A DNA stretch of 6,636 nt from Bifidobacteriaceae bacterium (GTDB taxonomy: Bacteria; Actinomycetota; Actinomycetes; Actinomycetales; WQXJ01), in NCBI GenBank assembly GCA_031265345.1, contig JAISCU010000064.1, positions 1 through 6,636 of the forward strand, written 5' to 3'. Below the pieces are notes generated by a model. That model was not told where the DNA came from, did no database searches, and saw nothing but the letters and a program-made list of their open reading frames with translations. Of this stretch, positions 1 through 5,592 are shown piece after piece (positions within the stretch are counted from its first letter, which is position 1; the number at the start of each line of letters is the position of its first letter). The translations under genes were made by a program, and so were the position numbers.

Positions 1-90
1 GACTCAAACCCGCTCTCACCCGGCCGCTGAATCTCTCCCGCGCCTGTCAACGCCCAGCCCAGCCCGAACCCATCAACCGCTCCACAAATA

Positions 91-96
91 GAGGAA
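91..96 (+). promoter_or_regulatory. Ribosome binding site of first binding protein
   Basis: A GAGGAA purine run lies just upstream of the ATG at 100; its GAGG core leaves a 5-base spacer. It supports that start codon. In the 99 bases upstream of the gene I see no convincing -35/-10 pair, so the operon promoter is either atypical or lies left of the window. Confidence 0.65.
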
Positions 97-99
97 ATC

Positions 100-999
100 A
101 TGCGTACACGTACACGGACCATCGCCTTCATCGCCGCCTTGGCGGCAGTCGCCGGGGTCGCGACCGCCTGCTCGGGCACCACCGCGCAGGCCGGCGCCGG
201 GAACCAAGCCCAAGCGGCCCAAGCCCAGGACCCGGACAGCGAGGCGGCAGGGTCGCTCGAGCAGATCAAATCCAAGGGCGTCATCACCATCGGCGTGTTC
301 CGCGACTTGGCGCCGTTCGGGTCGGTTGGAGCGGACGGCGAATACGAGGGCTACGACATCTACTTCGGGGACCGGTTGGCCAAGGACCTGGGCGTGGAGG
401 TCGAGTACATCGGCTTGGACGCCCAGGGGCGTGTGCCCGCATTGACCGGCGACAAGGTCGACCTCATCTTGGCGAACTTCGCCGTCACACCCGAACGCGA
501 GGAACAGGTCGACTTCTCCCTCCCCTACATGAAGGCCTACCAGGCCCTGGTCTCGCCGGATGACGCGCTCATCACAGATGTCGCCCAGCTGGAGGGCAAG
601 AAGCTGATCGTCACTCGCGGCACCAGCCAGCAGACCTGGTTCCAGCAGAACTATCCGGAATTGGAACAGGCGGTCTACCAAACCCAGACCGACGCCTACG
701 CCGCGCTGAAGGACGGGCGCGGAGCGGCCCTGGCCCAGTCGAACCTGGACGAGCTGGCCTGGACGCGCCAGAACCCCGGCTTCACAGTGGGCGTCGAGGC
801 GATCGGCGATCCGACGCTGGTGGGCGCGGCGGTCAAGAAGGGCAACCAAACCCTCCTCGACTGGGTGAACCAGGAGATCGAGGAAGGACTCCCCGAGGCC
901 TTCTTCCATGACGCGTACGCCGCCACCCTCGCGGATGTCTACGGGGAGGACGCCGACCCGGATGACATCGTGGTGGAGCGCGGCGAGGTCGACGGATGA
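100..999 (+). CDS. Polar amino acid ABC transporter substrate-binding lipoprotein (copy 1)
   Basis: This is a 299-residue family 3 solute-binding protein that captures an amino acid outside the cell and delivers it to the permeases encoded downstream. Residues 1-23 form a lipoprotein signal: a basic N-terminus (RTRTRT), a hydrophobic stretch and a lipobox ending at Cys24. A Gln/Ala-rich linker (about 25-50) precedes the binding domain (about 52-290). The family-typical stretch around TPEREEQVDF includes Arg133, the expected ligand-carboxylate contact. The usual acidic residue for the ligand amino group, after the LKDGR motif, is Ser214 here, whereas copy 2 has Asp213. This suggests a changed ligand or altered affinity. 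By hand alignment copy 1 is about 62% identical to copy 2 over the mature domain. The stop overlaps the ATPase start by 4 bases (ATGA). The exact substrate cannot be read from sequence. Confidence 0.95.
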   Translation: MRTRTRTIAFIAALAAVAGVATACSGTTAQAGAGNQAQAAQAQDPDSEAAGSLEQIKSKGVITIGVFRDLAPFGSVGADGEYEGYDIYFGDRLAKDLGVEVEYIGLDAQGRVPALTGDKVDLILANFAVTPEREEQVDFSLPYMKAYQALVSPDDALITDVAQLEGKKLIVTRGTSQQTWFQQNYPELEQAVYQTQTDAYAALKDGRGAALAQSNLDELAWTRQNPGFTVGVEAIGDPTLVGAAVKKGNQTLLDWVNQEIEEGLPEAFFHDAYAATLADVYGEDADPDDIVVERGEVDG

Positions 1000-1832
1000 C
1001 CAGTCCCGCCGCGGTCGTGGAGCGGCCCTCCACCGGGCCGACTCCGCTCCTCGCCATCGAGGGGTTGCGGAAGTCGTACGGCGATCTGCTGGTGCTGGAC
1101 GGGATCGACCTGGCGGTGGCCCATGGCGAGACAACAGTGATAGTCGGCCCCTCCGGCTGCGGCAAGTCGACGCTGTTGCGTTGCATCAACGGGCTCGAGC
1201 CGATCCAGGGCGGGGCCATCAGCCTAGGTGGCCAGATTATCGCCAGGCCGGCCACCAACAGGGCCGCCACCAGGCCCATCACTACCCCCAAGACCGATTG
1301 GAGCCGGTTGCGTCAACGGGTCGGCATGGTGTTCCAGGACTACGAGCTGTTCCCGCATCTGACCGTGCTCCAGAACATCGTGCTGGCCCCGCTCAAAGTC
1401 CAGCGCCGCCGCCGCCCCGAAGCCACCGCGGAGGCGGAAGCCCTCCTCGAGCGCGTGGGGCTGCAAGACAAGCGGAACGCCTATCCGCGCCAGCTCTCAG
1501 GGGGCCAGAAGCAGCGGATCGCCATTGTGCGCGCCCTGGTGCTGCACCCCGAGGTCATGCTGTTCGACGAGGTCACAGCCGCCCTCGACCCGGAGATGGT
1601 GCGCGAGGTCCTGGACGTCCTGGTCGAGTTGGCCGCCGACGGCATGACCATGCTGATCGTCACCCACGAGATGCCATTCGCGCGCGCGGTCGCGGACAGC
1701 GTGGTCCTGCTCGACTCGGGTCGCGTCGCGGAGCAGGCCCCGCCGGAACAGTTCTTCACCAATCCGAGCTCCGAGCGCGCGAAGGCGTTCTGGTCGAGCC
1801 TCGAGTTCACGCCGAGGAAGGGCCGGCCATGA
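996..1832 (+). CDS. Polar amino acid ABC transporter ATP-binding protein
   Basis: This 278-residue cytoplasmic ATPase powers the importer (GlnQ/ArtP-type, polar amino acid uptake family). Visible motifs in order are Walker A GPSGCGKST (51-59), the Q-loop glutamine Gln114 in GMVFQ, the signature LSGGQ (167-171), Walker B VMLF followed by Asp191-Glu192, the D-loop with Asp198, and the H-loop His224. All catalytic residues are present. The stretch between Walker A and the Q-loop has a Thr/Pro/Arg-rich loop (about 83-102) that I judge roughly a dozen residues longer than in E. coli GlnQ. The ATG overlaps the stop of the binding-protein gene by 4 bases, so translation is probably coupled. The next gene starts only after 127 bases, within which a large stem-loop can form. 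Confidence 0.96.
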   Translation: MTSPAAVVERPSTGPTPLLAIEGLRKSYGDLLVLDGIDLAVAHGETTVIVGPSGCGKSTLLRCINGLEPIQGGAISLGGQIIARPATNRAATRPITTPKTDWSRLRQRVGMVFQDYELFPHLTVLQNIVLAPLKVQRRRRPEATAEAEALLERVGLQDKRNAYPRQLSGGQKQRIAIVRALVLHPEVMLFDEVTAALDPEMVREVLDVLVELAADGMTMLIVTHEMPFARAVADSVVLLDSGRVAEQAPPEQFFTNPSSERAKAFWSSLEFTPRKGRP

Positions 1833-1848
1833 CGCGGCGCCTTCCCGC

Positions 1849-1923
1849 GCACGATGCCGTGGCGCATCACCCGCCCCACTTCGGGGCTGAGCGTTGTCGG
1901 GTGGCTGGCGCGCGGCATCGTGC
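1849..1923 (+). promoter_or_regulatory. Long intergenic stem-loop between ATPase and second binding protein
   Basis: The RNA of this gap can fold into one extended, interrupted hairpin. The outer stem is a perfect 11-bp match, GCACGATGCCG (1849-1859) with CGGCATCGTGC (1913-1923). Inside it are a middle stem CACCCG (1868-1873) with CGGGTG (1898-1903) and an apical stem CCCC (1874-1877) with GGGG (1883-1886) around a 5-base loop. No T-run follows and the binding-protein RBS lies 22 bases downstream. A partial terminator, an RNA processing site or an mRNA-stabilising structure that sets binding-protein output apart from the ATPase is more likely than a full terminator. The structure is seen; the role is inferred. 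Confidence 0.6.
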
Positions 1924-1944
1924 AGCTTGTCAAGAATCACTACC

Positions 1945-1953
1945 AAGAAGGAG
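1945..1953 (+). promoter_or_regulatory. Strong ribosome binding site that sets the start of binding protein 2
   Basis: AAGAAGGAG lies 6 bases upstream of the ATG at 1960. It selects that codon over an in-frame upstream start at 1894, which would add 22 residues ahead of the lipoprotein signal and would lie inside the intergenic stem-loop. Confidence 0.8.
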
Positions 1954-1959
1954 CCAACC

Positions 1960-2853
1960 ATGACGACGAACCTGAGCAAGACCATCCGGGCGGTGCTCGC
2001 CCTGGCGCTGGCATCGGCCACCTTGGCGGCCTGCTCCGACGGCGGCGCCAAGCCCGACCCGTCGGGAGCCCAAGAGAAAGCCAAGGTGGACGATGCCGCC
2101 GTCCCCGACTCGGTCGAAGCCATCAAGTCCAAAGGTGAGATAACAGTCGGGGTCTTCCGCGACTTGCCGCCCTACGGGTCGGTGGGCGCGGACGGCGAGT
2201 ACACGGGTTACGACGTGTACTTCGCCGAGCGGATCGGCCAGGACCTGGGGGTGGACGTGAAGTACGTGGGGTTGGACGCGCAGGGCCGGGTGCCCGCGCT
2301 GACCGGCGGCAAGGTGGACTTGGTGCTGGCGAACTTCACGGTCACGGAGGAGCGCCAGGAGCAGGTCGATTTCGCGTTGCCGTACATGCAGGTGTACATC
2401 GGCGTGGTCTCGCCCGAATCGGCGCCCGTCGAGGACGTGTCCGCGCTCGACGGCCAGACGCTGATCGTGGCGCAGGGCACCACCCAGCAGACCTATTTCA
2501 CGGAGAACTTCCCCGGGGTCGAACTCGACGTGTACACCACCGAGACGGACGCTTTCCAAGCCTTGAAGGACGGGCGCGGGGTGGCGTTGTCGCAGGACAC
2601 CACGAACGTGCTGGCGTGGGCGCTGCAGAATCCGGGGTTCACGGTGGGGATCGAGAAGCTGGGCGAGCCGCAGGCCATCGCGCCCGCTGTGCGGAAGGGC
2701 AACACCTCTTTGCTGGACTGGCTGAACGACGAGATCGAGAACCAGCTCCCTGACGATTTCTTCCTCCAGGACTACGAGGCGACGCTGGAGCCTGTCTATG
2801 GCGACGCCGCGGACCCGGAGACCATCATCGTTGAGCACGGTCGGATCGGGTGA
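1960..2853 (+). CDS. Polar amino acid ABC transporter substrate-binding lipoprotein (copy 2)
   Basis: This is a second family 3 solute-binding lipoprotein, 297 residues from the chosen ATG. That start follows a strong RBS and places an ideal signal at the N-terminus: a basic region, a hydrophobic stretch and the lipobox LAAC with Cys25. A charged linker (about 26-50) precedes the binding domain. Arg132 (in ERQEQVDF) and Asp213 (in GRGVALSQD) match the ligand carboxylate and amino contacts known from HisJ/GlnH-type proteins, so this copy keeps the canonical amino acid site. It is about 62% identical to copy 1 by hand count, which indicates gene duplication followed by divergence. Its end overlaps the permease start by 4 bases (GTGA), so it is tightly coupled to the membrane subunits. 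The specific amino acid is not determinable here. Confidence 0.95.
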   Translation: MTTNLSKTIRAVLALALASATLAACSDGGAKPDPSGAQEKAKVDDAAVPDSVEAIKSKGEITVGVFRDLPPYGSVGADGEYTGYDVYFAERIGQDLGVDVKYVGLDAQGRVPALTGGKVDLVLANFTVTEERQEQVDFALPYMQVYIGVVSPESAPVEDVSALDGQTLIVAQGTTQQTYFTENFPGVELDVYTTETDAFQALKDGRGVALSQDTTNVLAWALQNPGFTVGIEKLGEPQAIAPAVRKGNTSLLDWLNDEIENQLPDDFFLQDYEATLEPVYGDAADPETIIVEHGRIG

Positions 2854-3509
2854 ACTGGGAGACAGTTGCTTCCTACCTGCCCCAGTACGGCCGGGCGGCC
2901 TGGATCGTGGTGCAACTGGGGCTGTTGGCGTTGGCTGGGTCGTTGGTGGTCGGCGCGGCGGTGGCGTTGGCGCGGCACGCTCGAGTGCCGGTCTTGGCCA
3001 AGGCCGCCGGGGCCTACGTGGAGGTGTCCCGCAACACCCCGTCGATGGTGCAGCTGTACTTCCTGTACTTCGGGCTGCCGCTGATCGGGATCACGGCTGA
3101 CGGATTCGTCTGCGCCGTCGTTGGGCTCACGTTCTTGGGCGGGGCGTACATGGCGGAGGCGTTCCGATCCGGTCTGGAGGCGGTTGGCGCGGGCCAGACG
3201 CGGGCCGCGGCGGCTCTGGGCTTGAGGCCGGCCCAGGCGATGCGCCACGTTGTCATGCCGCAGGCGTTCGCGGTGGCTCTGCCCGCGCTGACCGCGAACG
3301 CGATCTTCCTGCTGAAGGAGACCTCAATCGTCTCGATCATCGCGGTGGTCGATCTGATGGCCCTGACCCAGAATCTGATCGGCATGTTCTACACCTCGAA
3401 CGAGGCGTACCTGCTGCTGGTCGGCTCGTACCTGGCGATCCTGCTGCCGGTGTCGCTCGGGCTGCGCCTGGCCGAGAGAAAGGTGCGCCATGGCGCTTTC
3501 GGGTCCTGA
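2850..3509 (+). CDS. Polar amino acid ABC transporter permease 1
   Basis: This 219-residue inner-membrane subunit of the importer begins with GTG overlapping the binding-protein stop. Hydrophobic segments lie at about 16-41, 66-82, 86-102, 139-165 and 186-206, the usual five-helix plan of His/Glu/Gln/Arg-family permeases. The cytoplasmic EAA loop, which docks on the ATPase, is recognisable at about 103-139: EAFRSGLEAVGAGQ, then AALGL, ending VMPQA. The preceding RNTPSMVQLYFLYFGLP region (61-77) is also typical of the family, which usually reads RGTPLLVQLFF. Length is normal. It overlaps the second permease by 20 bases, so the two are probably made together as a heterodimer. Confidence 0.95.
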   Translation: MNWETVASYLPQYGRAAWIVVQLGLLALAGSLVVGAAVALARHARVPVLAKAAGAYVEVSRNTPSMVQLYFLYFGLPLIGITADGFVCAVVGLTFLGGAYMAEAFRSGLEAVGAGQTRAAAALGLRPAQAMRHVVMPQAFAVALPALTANAIFLLKETSIVSIIAVVDLMALTQNLIGMFYTSNEAYLLLVGSYLAILLPVSLGLRLAERKVRHGAFGS

Positions 3510-4185
3510 CTTGCAGGCCGACTGGCTGTTCAACTGGGGAAATGCTGCCCAATTGGGTGCCGGGATCGGCCTGACGGCGGTGATCGCGCTGGTGTCCGCC
3601 GCCGCGTCGGCGATCGGGGGGACCGGCTTCGGGTTCGTGCTGGCCTCCAAGCACCGCTGGGTGCGGGGCGCAGGAAGGGTCTATCTGGAGGCCGTGCGGA
3701 TCATCCCGCTGGTGGTGCTGTTGTACGTGGCCTACTACCTGGCCTCGGCCGAGCTGGGGCTGAACACCACCAATGTGGTCACCTCGATCATCATCTTCAC
3801 GGCCTGGGGAACGGGCGAGTTCGGCGACATTGTGCGCGGCGCCATCACCTCGATCCCGTCCCACCAGTACGAGTCTGCCCGCGCCCTGGGCATGAGCCCG
3901 GCCCGCGCGTACCTGTCGGTGATCGTGCCGCAGTCGGTCCGCCGCGTCGCCCCGGCGGCCATGAACCTGGTCACCCGTATGATCAAGACCACGTCCTTGT
4001 GCGCTTTCATCTCCGTGGCGGAGGTCATGACCATAGGCCGCCAGATCGTCTCCGTCGCCAACCAGTCGTTCCACCATCCGGAAGCGCCGTTCGTGGTCTA
4101 CGGCATCGTGATGGCGCTGTATTTCTTGGTTTGCTGGCCTATCGCGCGGGCCGCCACGCGTCTCGAAAAGGTCTGGGCGGTCTAG
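3490..4185 (+). CDS. Polar amino acid ABC transporter permease 2
   Basis: This 231-residue partner permease starts with an ATG inside the 3' end of permease 1. Membrane segments are visible at about 21-51, 70-86, 95-106, 158-180 and 201-219. The EAA loop for ATPase contact is at about 109-149 (GEFGDIVRGAITSIP, then ARALGMSP, ending VIVPQS). VRIIPLVVLLYVAYY (69-83) corresponds to the conserved RxxPLxVQL region, with Ile in place of the usual Gly/Thr and no Gln. It diverges clearly from permease 1, so this is an old pair and not a recent duplication. It is the last gene of the operon and is followed by hairpin-rich DNA. Confidence 0.95.
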   Translation: MALSGPDLQADWLFNWGNAAQLGAGIGLTAVIALVSAAASAIGGTGFGFVLASKHRWVRGAGRVYLEAVRIIPLVVLLYVAYYLASAELGLNTTNVVTSIIIFTAWGTGEFGDIVRGAITSIPSHQYESARALGMSPARAYLSVIVPQSVRRVAPAAMNLVTRMIKTTSLCAFISVAEVMTIGRQIVSVANQSFHHPEAPFVVYGIVMALYFLVCWPIARAATRLEKVWAV

Positions 4186-4190
4186 AACCT

Positions 4191-4272
4191 GCACGATGCC
4201 GCCCGGTCATGTCCCGCCGACCACCGGGCCCCGGCGCGACCCAGGTTCGCGCCCGGCCGACCCAGCGGCATC
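4191..4272 (+). terminator. Hairpin-rich 3' end of the transport operon, probable terminator
   Basis: Five bases after the last permease stop, several hairpins can form. A 7-bp stem GCCCGGT (4201-4207) pairs with ACCGGGC (4223-4229). A second perfect 7-bp stem GGCGCGA (4233-4239) pairs with TCGCGCC (4247-4253) around a 7-base loop. GATGCCG (4195-4201) can also pair with CGGCATC (4266-4272) to enclose both. There is no T-run, which is common for actinobacterial terminators. The first 11 bases, GCACGATGCCG, are the same as the outer stem of the 1849-1923 structure. Confidence 0.5.
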
Positions 4273-4286
4273 AGCCATTCGCGCGG

Positions 4287-4341
4287 TGCCGTCACTGCGC
4301 CTCGCGTTCGTTGCTACCGTTTCGCGCTGGACCCGGTCAGT
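4287..4341 (+). repeat. Short third copy of the cassette-boundary repeat
   Basis: The 43 bases at 4299-4341 match 5288-5330 and the end of the third copy (6594-6636) at 37 of 43 positions each, without gaps. Similarity extends weakly left to about 4287. Only the right-hand end of the longer repeat is present; the tRNA-derived part is missing. It sits between the transport operon and higBA, in the same orientation as the two long copies, and ends in the same CGGTCAGT. Its position makes it the left boundary of the toxin-antitoxin unit. Confidence 0.75.
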
Positions 4342-4432
4342 CGCCTCCATCCGCAAACGGGACCGCCGGGCGCTGGTGGGCTCCGCCGGCTTGGAAGACA
4401 ACGGGCCATGGCCGGACCATGACGCCGTACGT

Positions 4433-4438
4433 TATAGT
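4433..4438 (+). promoter_or_regulatory. Probable -10 box of higBA
   Basis: TATAGT ends six bases before the higB ATG at 4445, in otherwise GC-rich DNA. With usual spacing, transcription would begin at or within a base or two of that ATG, giving a leaderless mRNA. That agrees with the lack of a Shine-Dalgarno sequence in front of higB. No good -35 hexamer is visible at the right distance. An overlapping CGTACG palindrome (4426-4431) is too short to call an operator. Confidence 0.45.
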
Positions 4439-4444
4439 CGATGA

Positions 4445-4726
4445 ATGATCTTGTCGTTCGGCGATGACGCGACACGGCTTCTGTGGCTGCGTCAACCGAG
4501 CAAGAGACTGGACCCGAGGATCCAACGGACAGCGCTGCGCAAGCTCGTCGTGATGAACGCCGCCGTGACCCTCCAGGACCTCCGGTCTCCGCCCGGCAAC
4601 CGATTGGAGGCGCTGACCGGCAACCGGTCAGGCCAGCATTCGATCAGGATCAACGACCAATGGCGGATCTGCTTCGTGTGGACCGAATCCGGCCCGGCGG
4701 ACGTGGAGATTGTCGACTATCACTAA
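4445..4726 (+). CDS. higB: HigB-type toxin, RelE/ParE superfamily mRNA interferase
   Basis: This 93-residue protein has the length and motifs of HigB toxins, ribosome-dependent endonucleases that cut mRNA during translation. Recognisable parts are the PPGNRLEAL stretch (49-57), the strand motif IRINDQWRICFVW (67-79) and the C-terminal VDYH. In characterised HigB proteins the last Asp-Tyr-His residues are catalytic, and here they are Asp91, Tyr92 and His93, so the toxin looks intact. Basic residues Arg61, Arg68 and Arg74 fit RNA binding. The ATG lies just after a -10-like element with no RBS, suggesting leaderless translation. The toxin comes first and the antitoxin follows after 20 bases, the usual hig order. 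A perfect 8-bp hairpin lies inside the gene at 4613-4631. Confidence 0.92.
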   Translation: MILSFGDDATRLLWLRQPSKRLDPRIQRTALRKLVVMNAAVTLQDLRSPPGNRLEALTGNRSGQHSIRINDQWRICFVWTESGPADVEIVDYH

Positions 4727-4746
4727 GGAAGAGGGAGACGGAGCAA

Positions 4747-5046
4747 ATGGAACGCTTGGCGCCGGTCCACCCCGGGGAAGTGCTGTGGCACGAGTTCATG
4801 GAGCCGCTCTCGTTGAGCCAGAACGCGCTCGCGGCGGCGATCGGCGTGCCGCCGCGGCGGATCAATGAGATCGTGCACGGGGCGCGGCGCATCACGGCCG
4901 ACACGGCCTTGAGGCTGTCCCGCTATTTCTCGACTTCGGCGGCCTTCTGGCTGAACTTGCAGAGCCACCACGACCTAGAAGTCGCAGAAGAATCGCTGGG
5001 AGACGCGCTCGCGCGGATCAGGCCCCGCGAACTACAGCCAAGTTGA
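4747..5046 (+). CDS. higA: HigA-type antitoxin, XRE-family DNA-binding protein
   Basis: This 99-residue antitoxin neutralises HigB by direct binding and, in this family, represses its own promoter. It has the HigA opening VHPGEVLWHEFMEPLSLSQ (7-25), then a helix-turn-helix at about 25-62 (SQNALAAAIGVPPRRINEIVHG, then ITADTALRLSRYF) and the downstream FWLNLQSHHDLEVA (67-80) characteristic of HigA. The ATG at 4747 is preceded by a purine-rich GAGGGAG (4731-4737) nine bases upstream. The frame is open far upstream of this ATG, but that part is out of frame across higB and unlike any antitoxin. The HTH and toxin-binding region both look complete, so the pair is probably functional. Confidence 0.93.
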   Translation: MERLAPVHPGEVLWHEFMEPLSLSQNALAAAIGVPPRRINEIVHGARRITADTALRLSRYFSTSAAFWLNLQSHHDLEVAEESLGDALARIRPRELQPS

Positions 5047-5048
5047 TC

Positions 5049-5069
5049 GCGGGTGCTTGCGCGGCCCGC
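5049..5069 (+). terminator. Weak hairpin after higA
   Basis: GCGGG (5049-5053) can pair with CCCGC (5065-5069) across an 11-base loop, three bases after the higA stop. There is no T-run and the stem is short. The position suits a terminator of the higBA operon, but the call is tentative. Confidence 0.3.
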
Positions 5070-5091
5070 ACCGGCTCTAAATCTGAGCAGT

Positions 5092-5330
5092 TCAGCGATC
5101 CGGTCTCCCCGGGTCTGCCAACACGGTGCCGGCAGCCAGCAATAGGTCTTCGACTTGCGCGTTCAGTAGCGGGAGGGGGATCGAACCCCCGACCTCACGA
5201 TTGGCGGCGAATGCTTCTCAACCGGTATCCGGTCACTTGCAGTATTGCGCGTTGACCTGCGCGAACACGCCGCCGATGCCGCTCGTCGCCTCGCGTTGGT
5301 TGCCGCCGTTTCGCGCTGAAAGCGGTCAGT
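5092..5330 (-). repeat. Cassette-boundary repeat, long copy 1
   Basis: This 239-base stretch aligns with 6397-6636 with only one single-base gap. The left 72 bases (5092-5163) are about 63% identical. The right 167 (5164-5330) are about 93% identical, with 11 mismatches by hand count. The step in conservation falls within two bases of the 3' end of the tRNA-derived segment (5166-5202). It lies between higBA and the DUF3800-like gene, in the same orientation as the other copies. Strand is given as that of the tRNA fragment. I see no protein gene in it: reading frames across it are not conserved as protein. Confidence 0.9.
5166..5202 (-). pseudogene. 3' half of a tRNA, probably elongator tRNA-Met (att-like), copy 1
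   Basis: Read on the minus strand, this is AATCGTG, the variable loop AGGTC, a T-arm with TTCGATC loop, and an acceptor strand ending CCCGCTAC. It corresponds to tRNA positions 37-74, from the anticodon loop to the 3' end. The 5' half is absent: bases upstream do not form the other halves of the stems. AATCGTGAGGTC and CCCGCTA fit actinobacterial elongator tRNA-Met as I remember it. One base is missing from the T-arm C-run compared with copy 2. It cannot make a tRNA; a tRNA-derived attachment site is the best explanation. Confidence 0.75.
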
Positions 5331-5592
5331 TTCCGGTCGCCTCGGCTGCGCGGCCGTTCCATGCTTGGCGCTGGCCGCCCGTCAGGCGGACTGCCGCCCC
5401 TGAGCCAACGGTCGCCTCCGCGACCTGGCCCATGTCGAGGGAGCCCCGCGTGGGGTGGTTCACGTTCGTGACCGTGGTCGTGCGCGGATCGGCGACACGG
5501 CGAAAGGGCAATCACACGTCGCCGACCACAGTGGCGCGGCCGTGTTCAGATCTGGCGGGCGCGACGACACTTGGGGCTGAGAGAATGAGCGC
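5331..5592. other. Intergenic region upstream of the DUF3800-like gene
   Basis: I see no supported gene in these 262 bases. Frames open on the minus strand (about 5326-5511) start at TTG or GTG without an RBS and I do not recognise their products. Small inverted repeats occur, such as GTCGC with GCGAC in the 5410s, and CCCC with GGGG around 5444-5455. No clear promoter is visible, although the promoter of the downstream gene should lie here. Confidence 0.5.
5579..5584 (+). promoter_or_regulatory. Ribosome binding site of DUF3800-like gene
   Basis: GAGAGA lies eight bases upstream of the GTG at 5593 and decides for this start. The nearby ATG at 5585 is in another frame that soon stops. Confidence 0.5.

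Noticed and set aside
73..1134. Long minus-strand open frame opposite binding protein 1
   Set aside because: It is a shadow produced by GC-rich codon bias opposite a clear family 3 binding protein. The similar frame at 1930-2838 has the same cause.
1833..1959. Amino acid riboswitch ahead of binding protein 2
   Set aside because: The gap holds a simple extended hairpin. I recognise no conserved glycine, lysine or glutamine riboswitch core.
4434..4721. Inverted match ATAGTCGA at the higB promoter with TCGACTAT at the higB 3' end
   Set aside because: Eight bases far apart, and the second is explained by codons for the conserved VDYH end. I treated it as chance.
4483..4746. 88-residue in-frame upstream extension of higA
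   Set aside because: It lies out of frame across higB, lacks antitoxin-like sequence, and the ATG at 4747 has a good RBS and gives the normal HigA length.
5164..5330. Integron attC site
   Set aside because: I found no paired R'/L' core sites or long imperfect palindrome across the repeat, and no integron integrase. The tRNA 3' half gives a better explanation.
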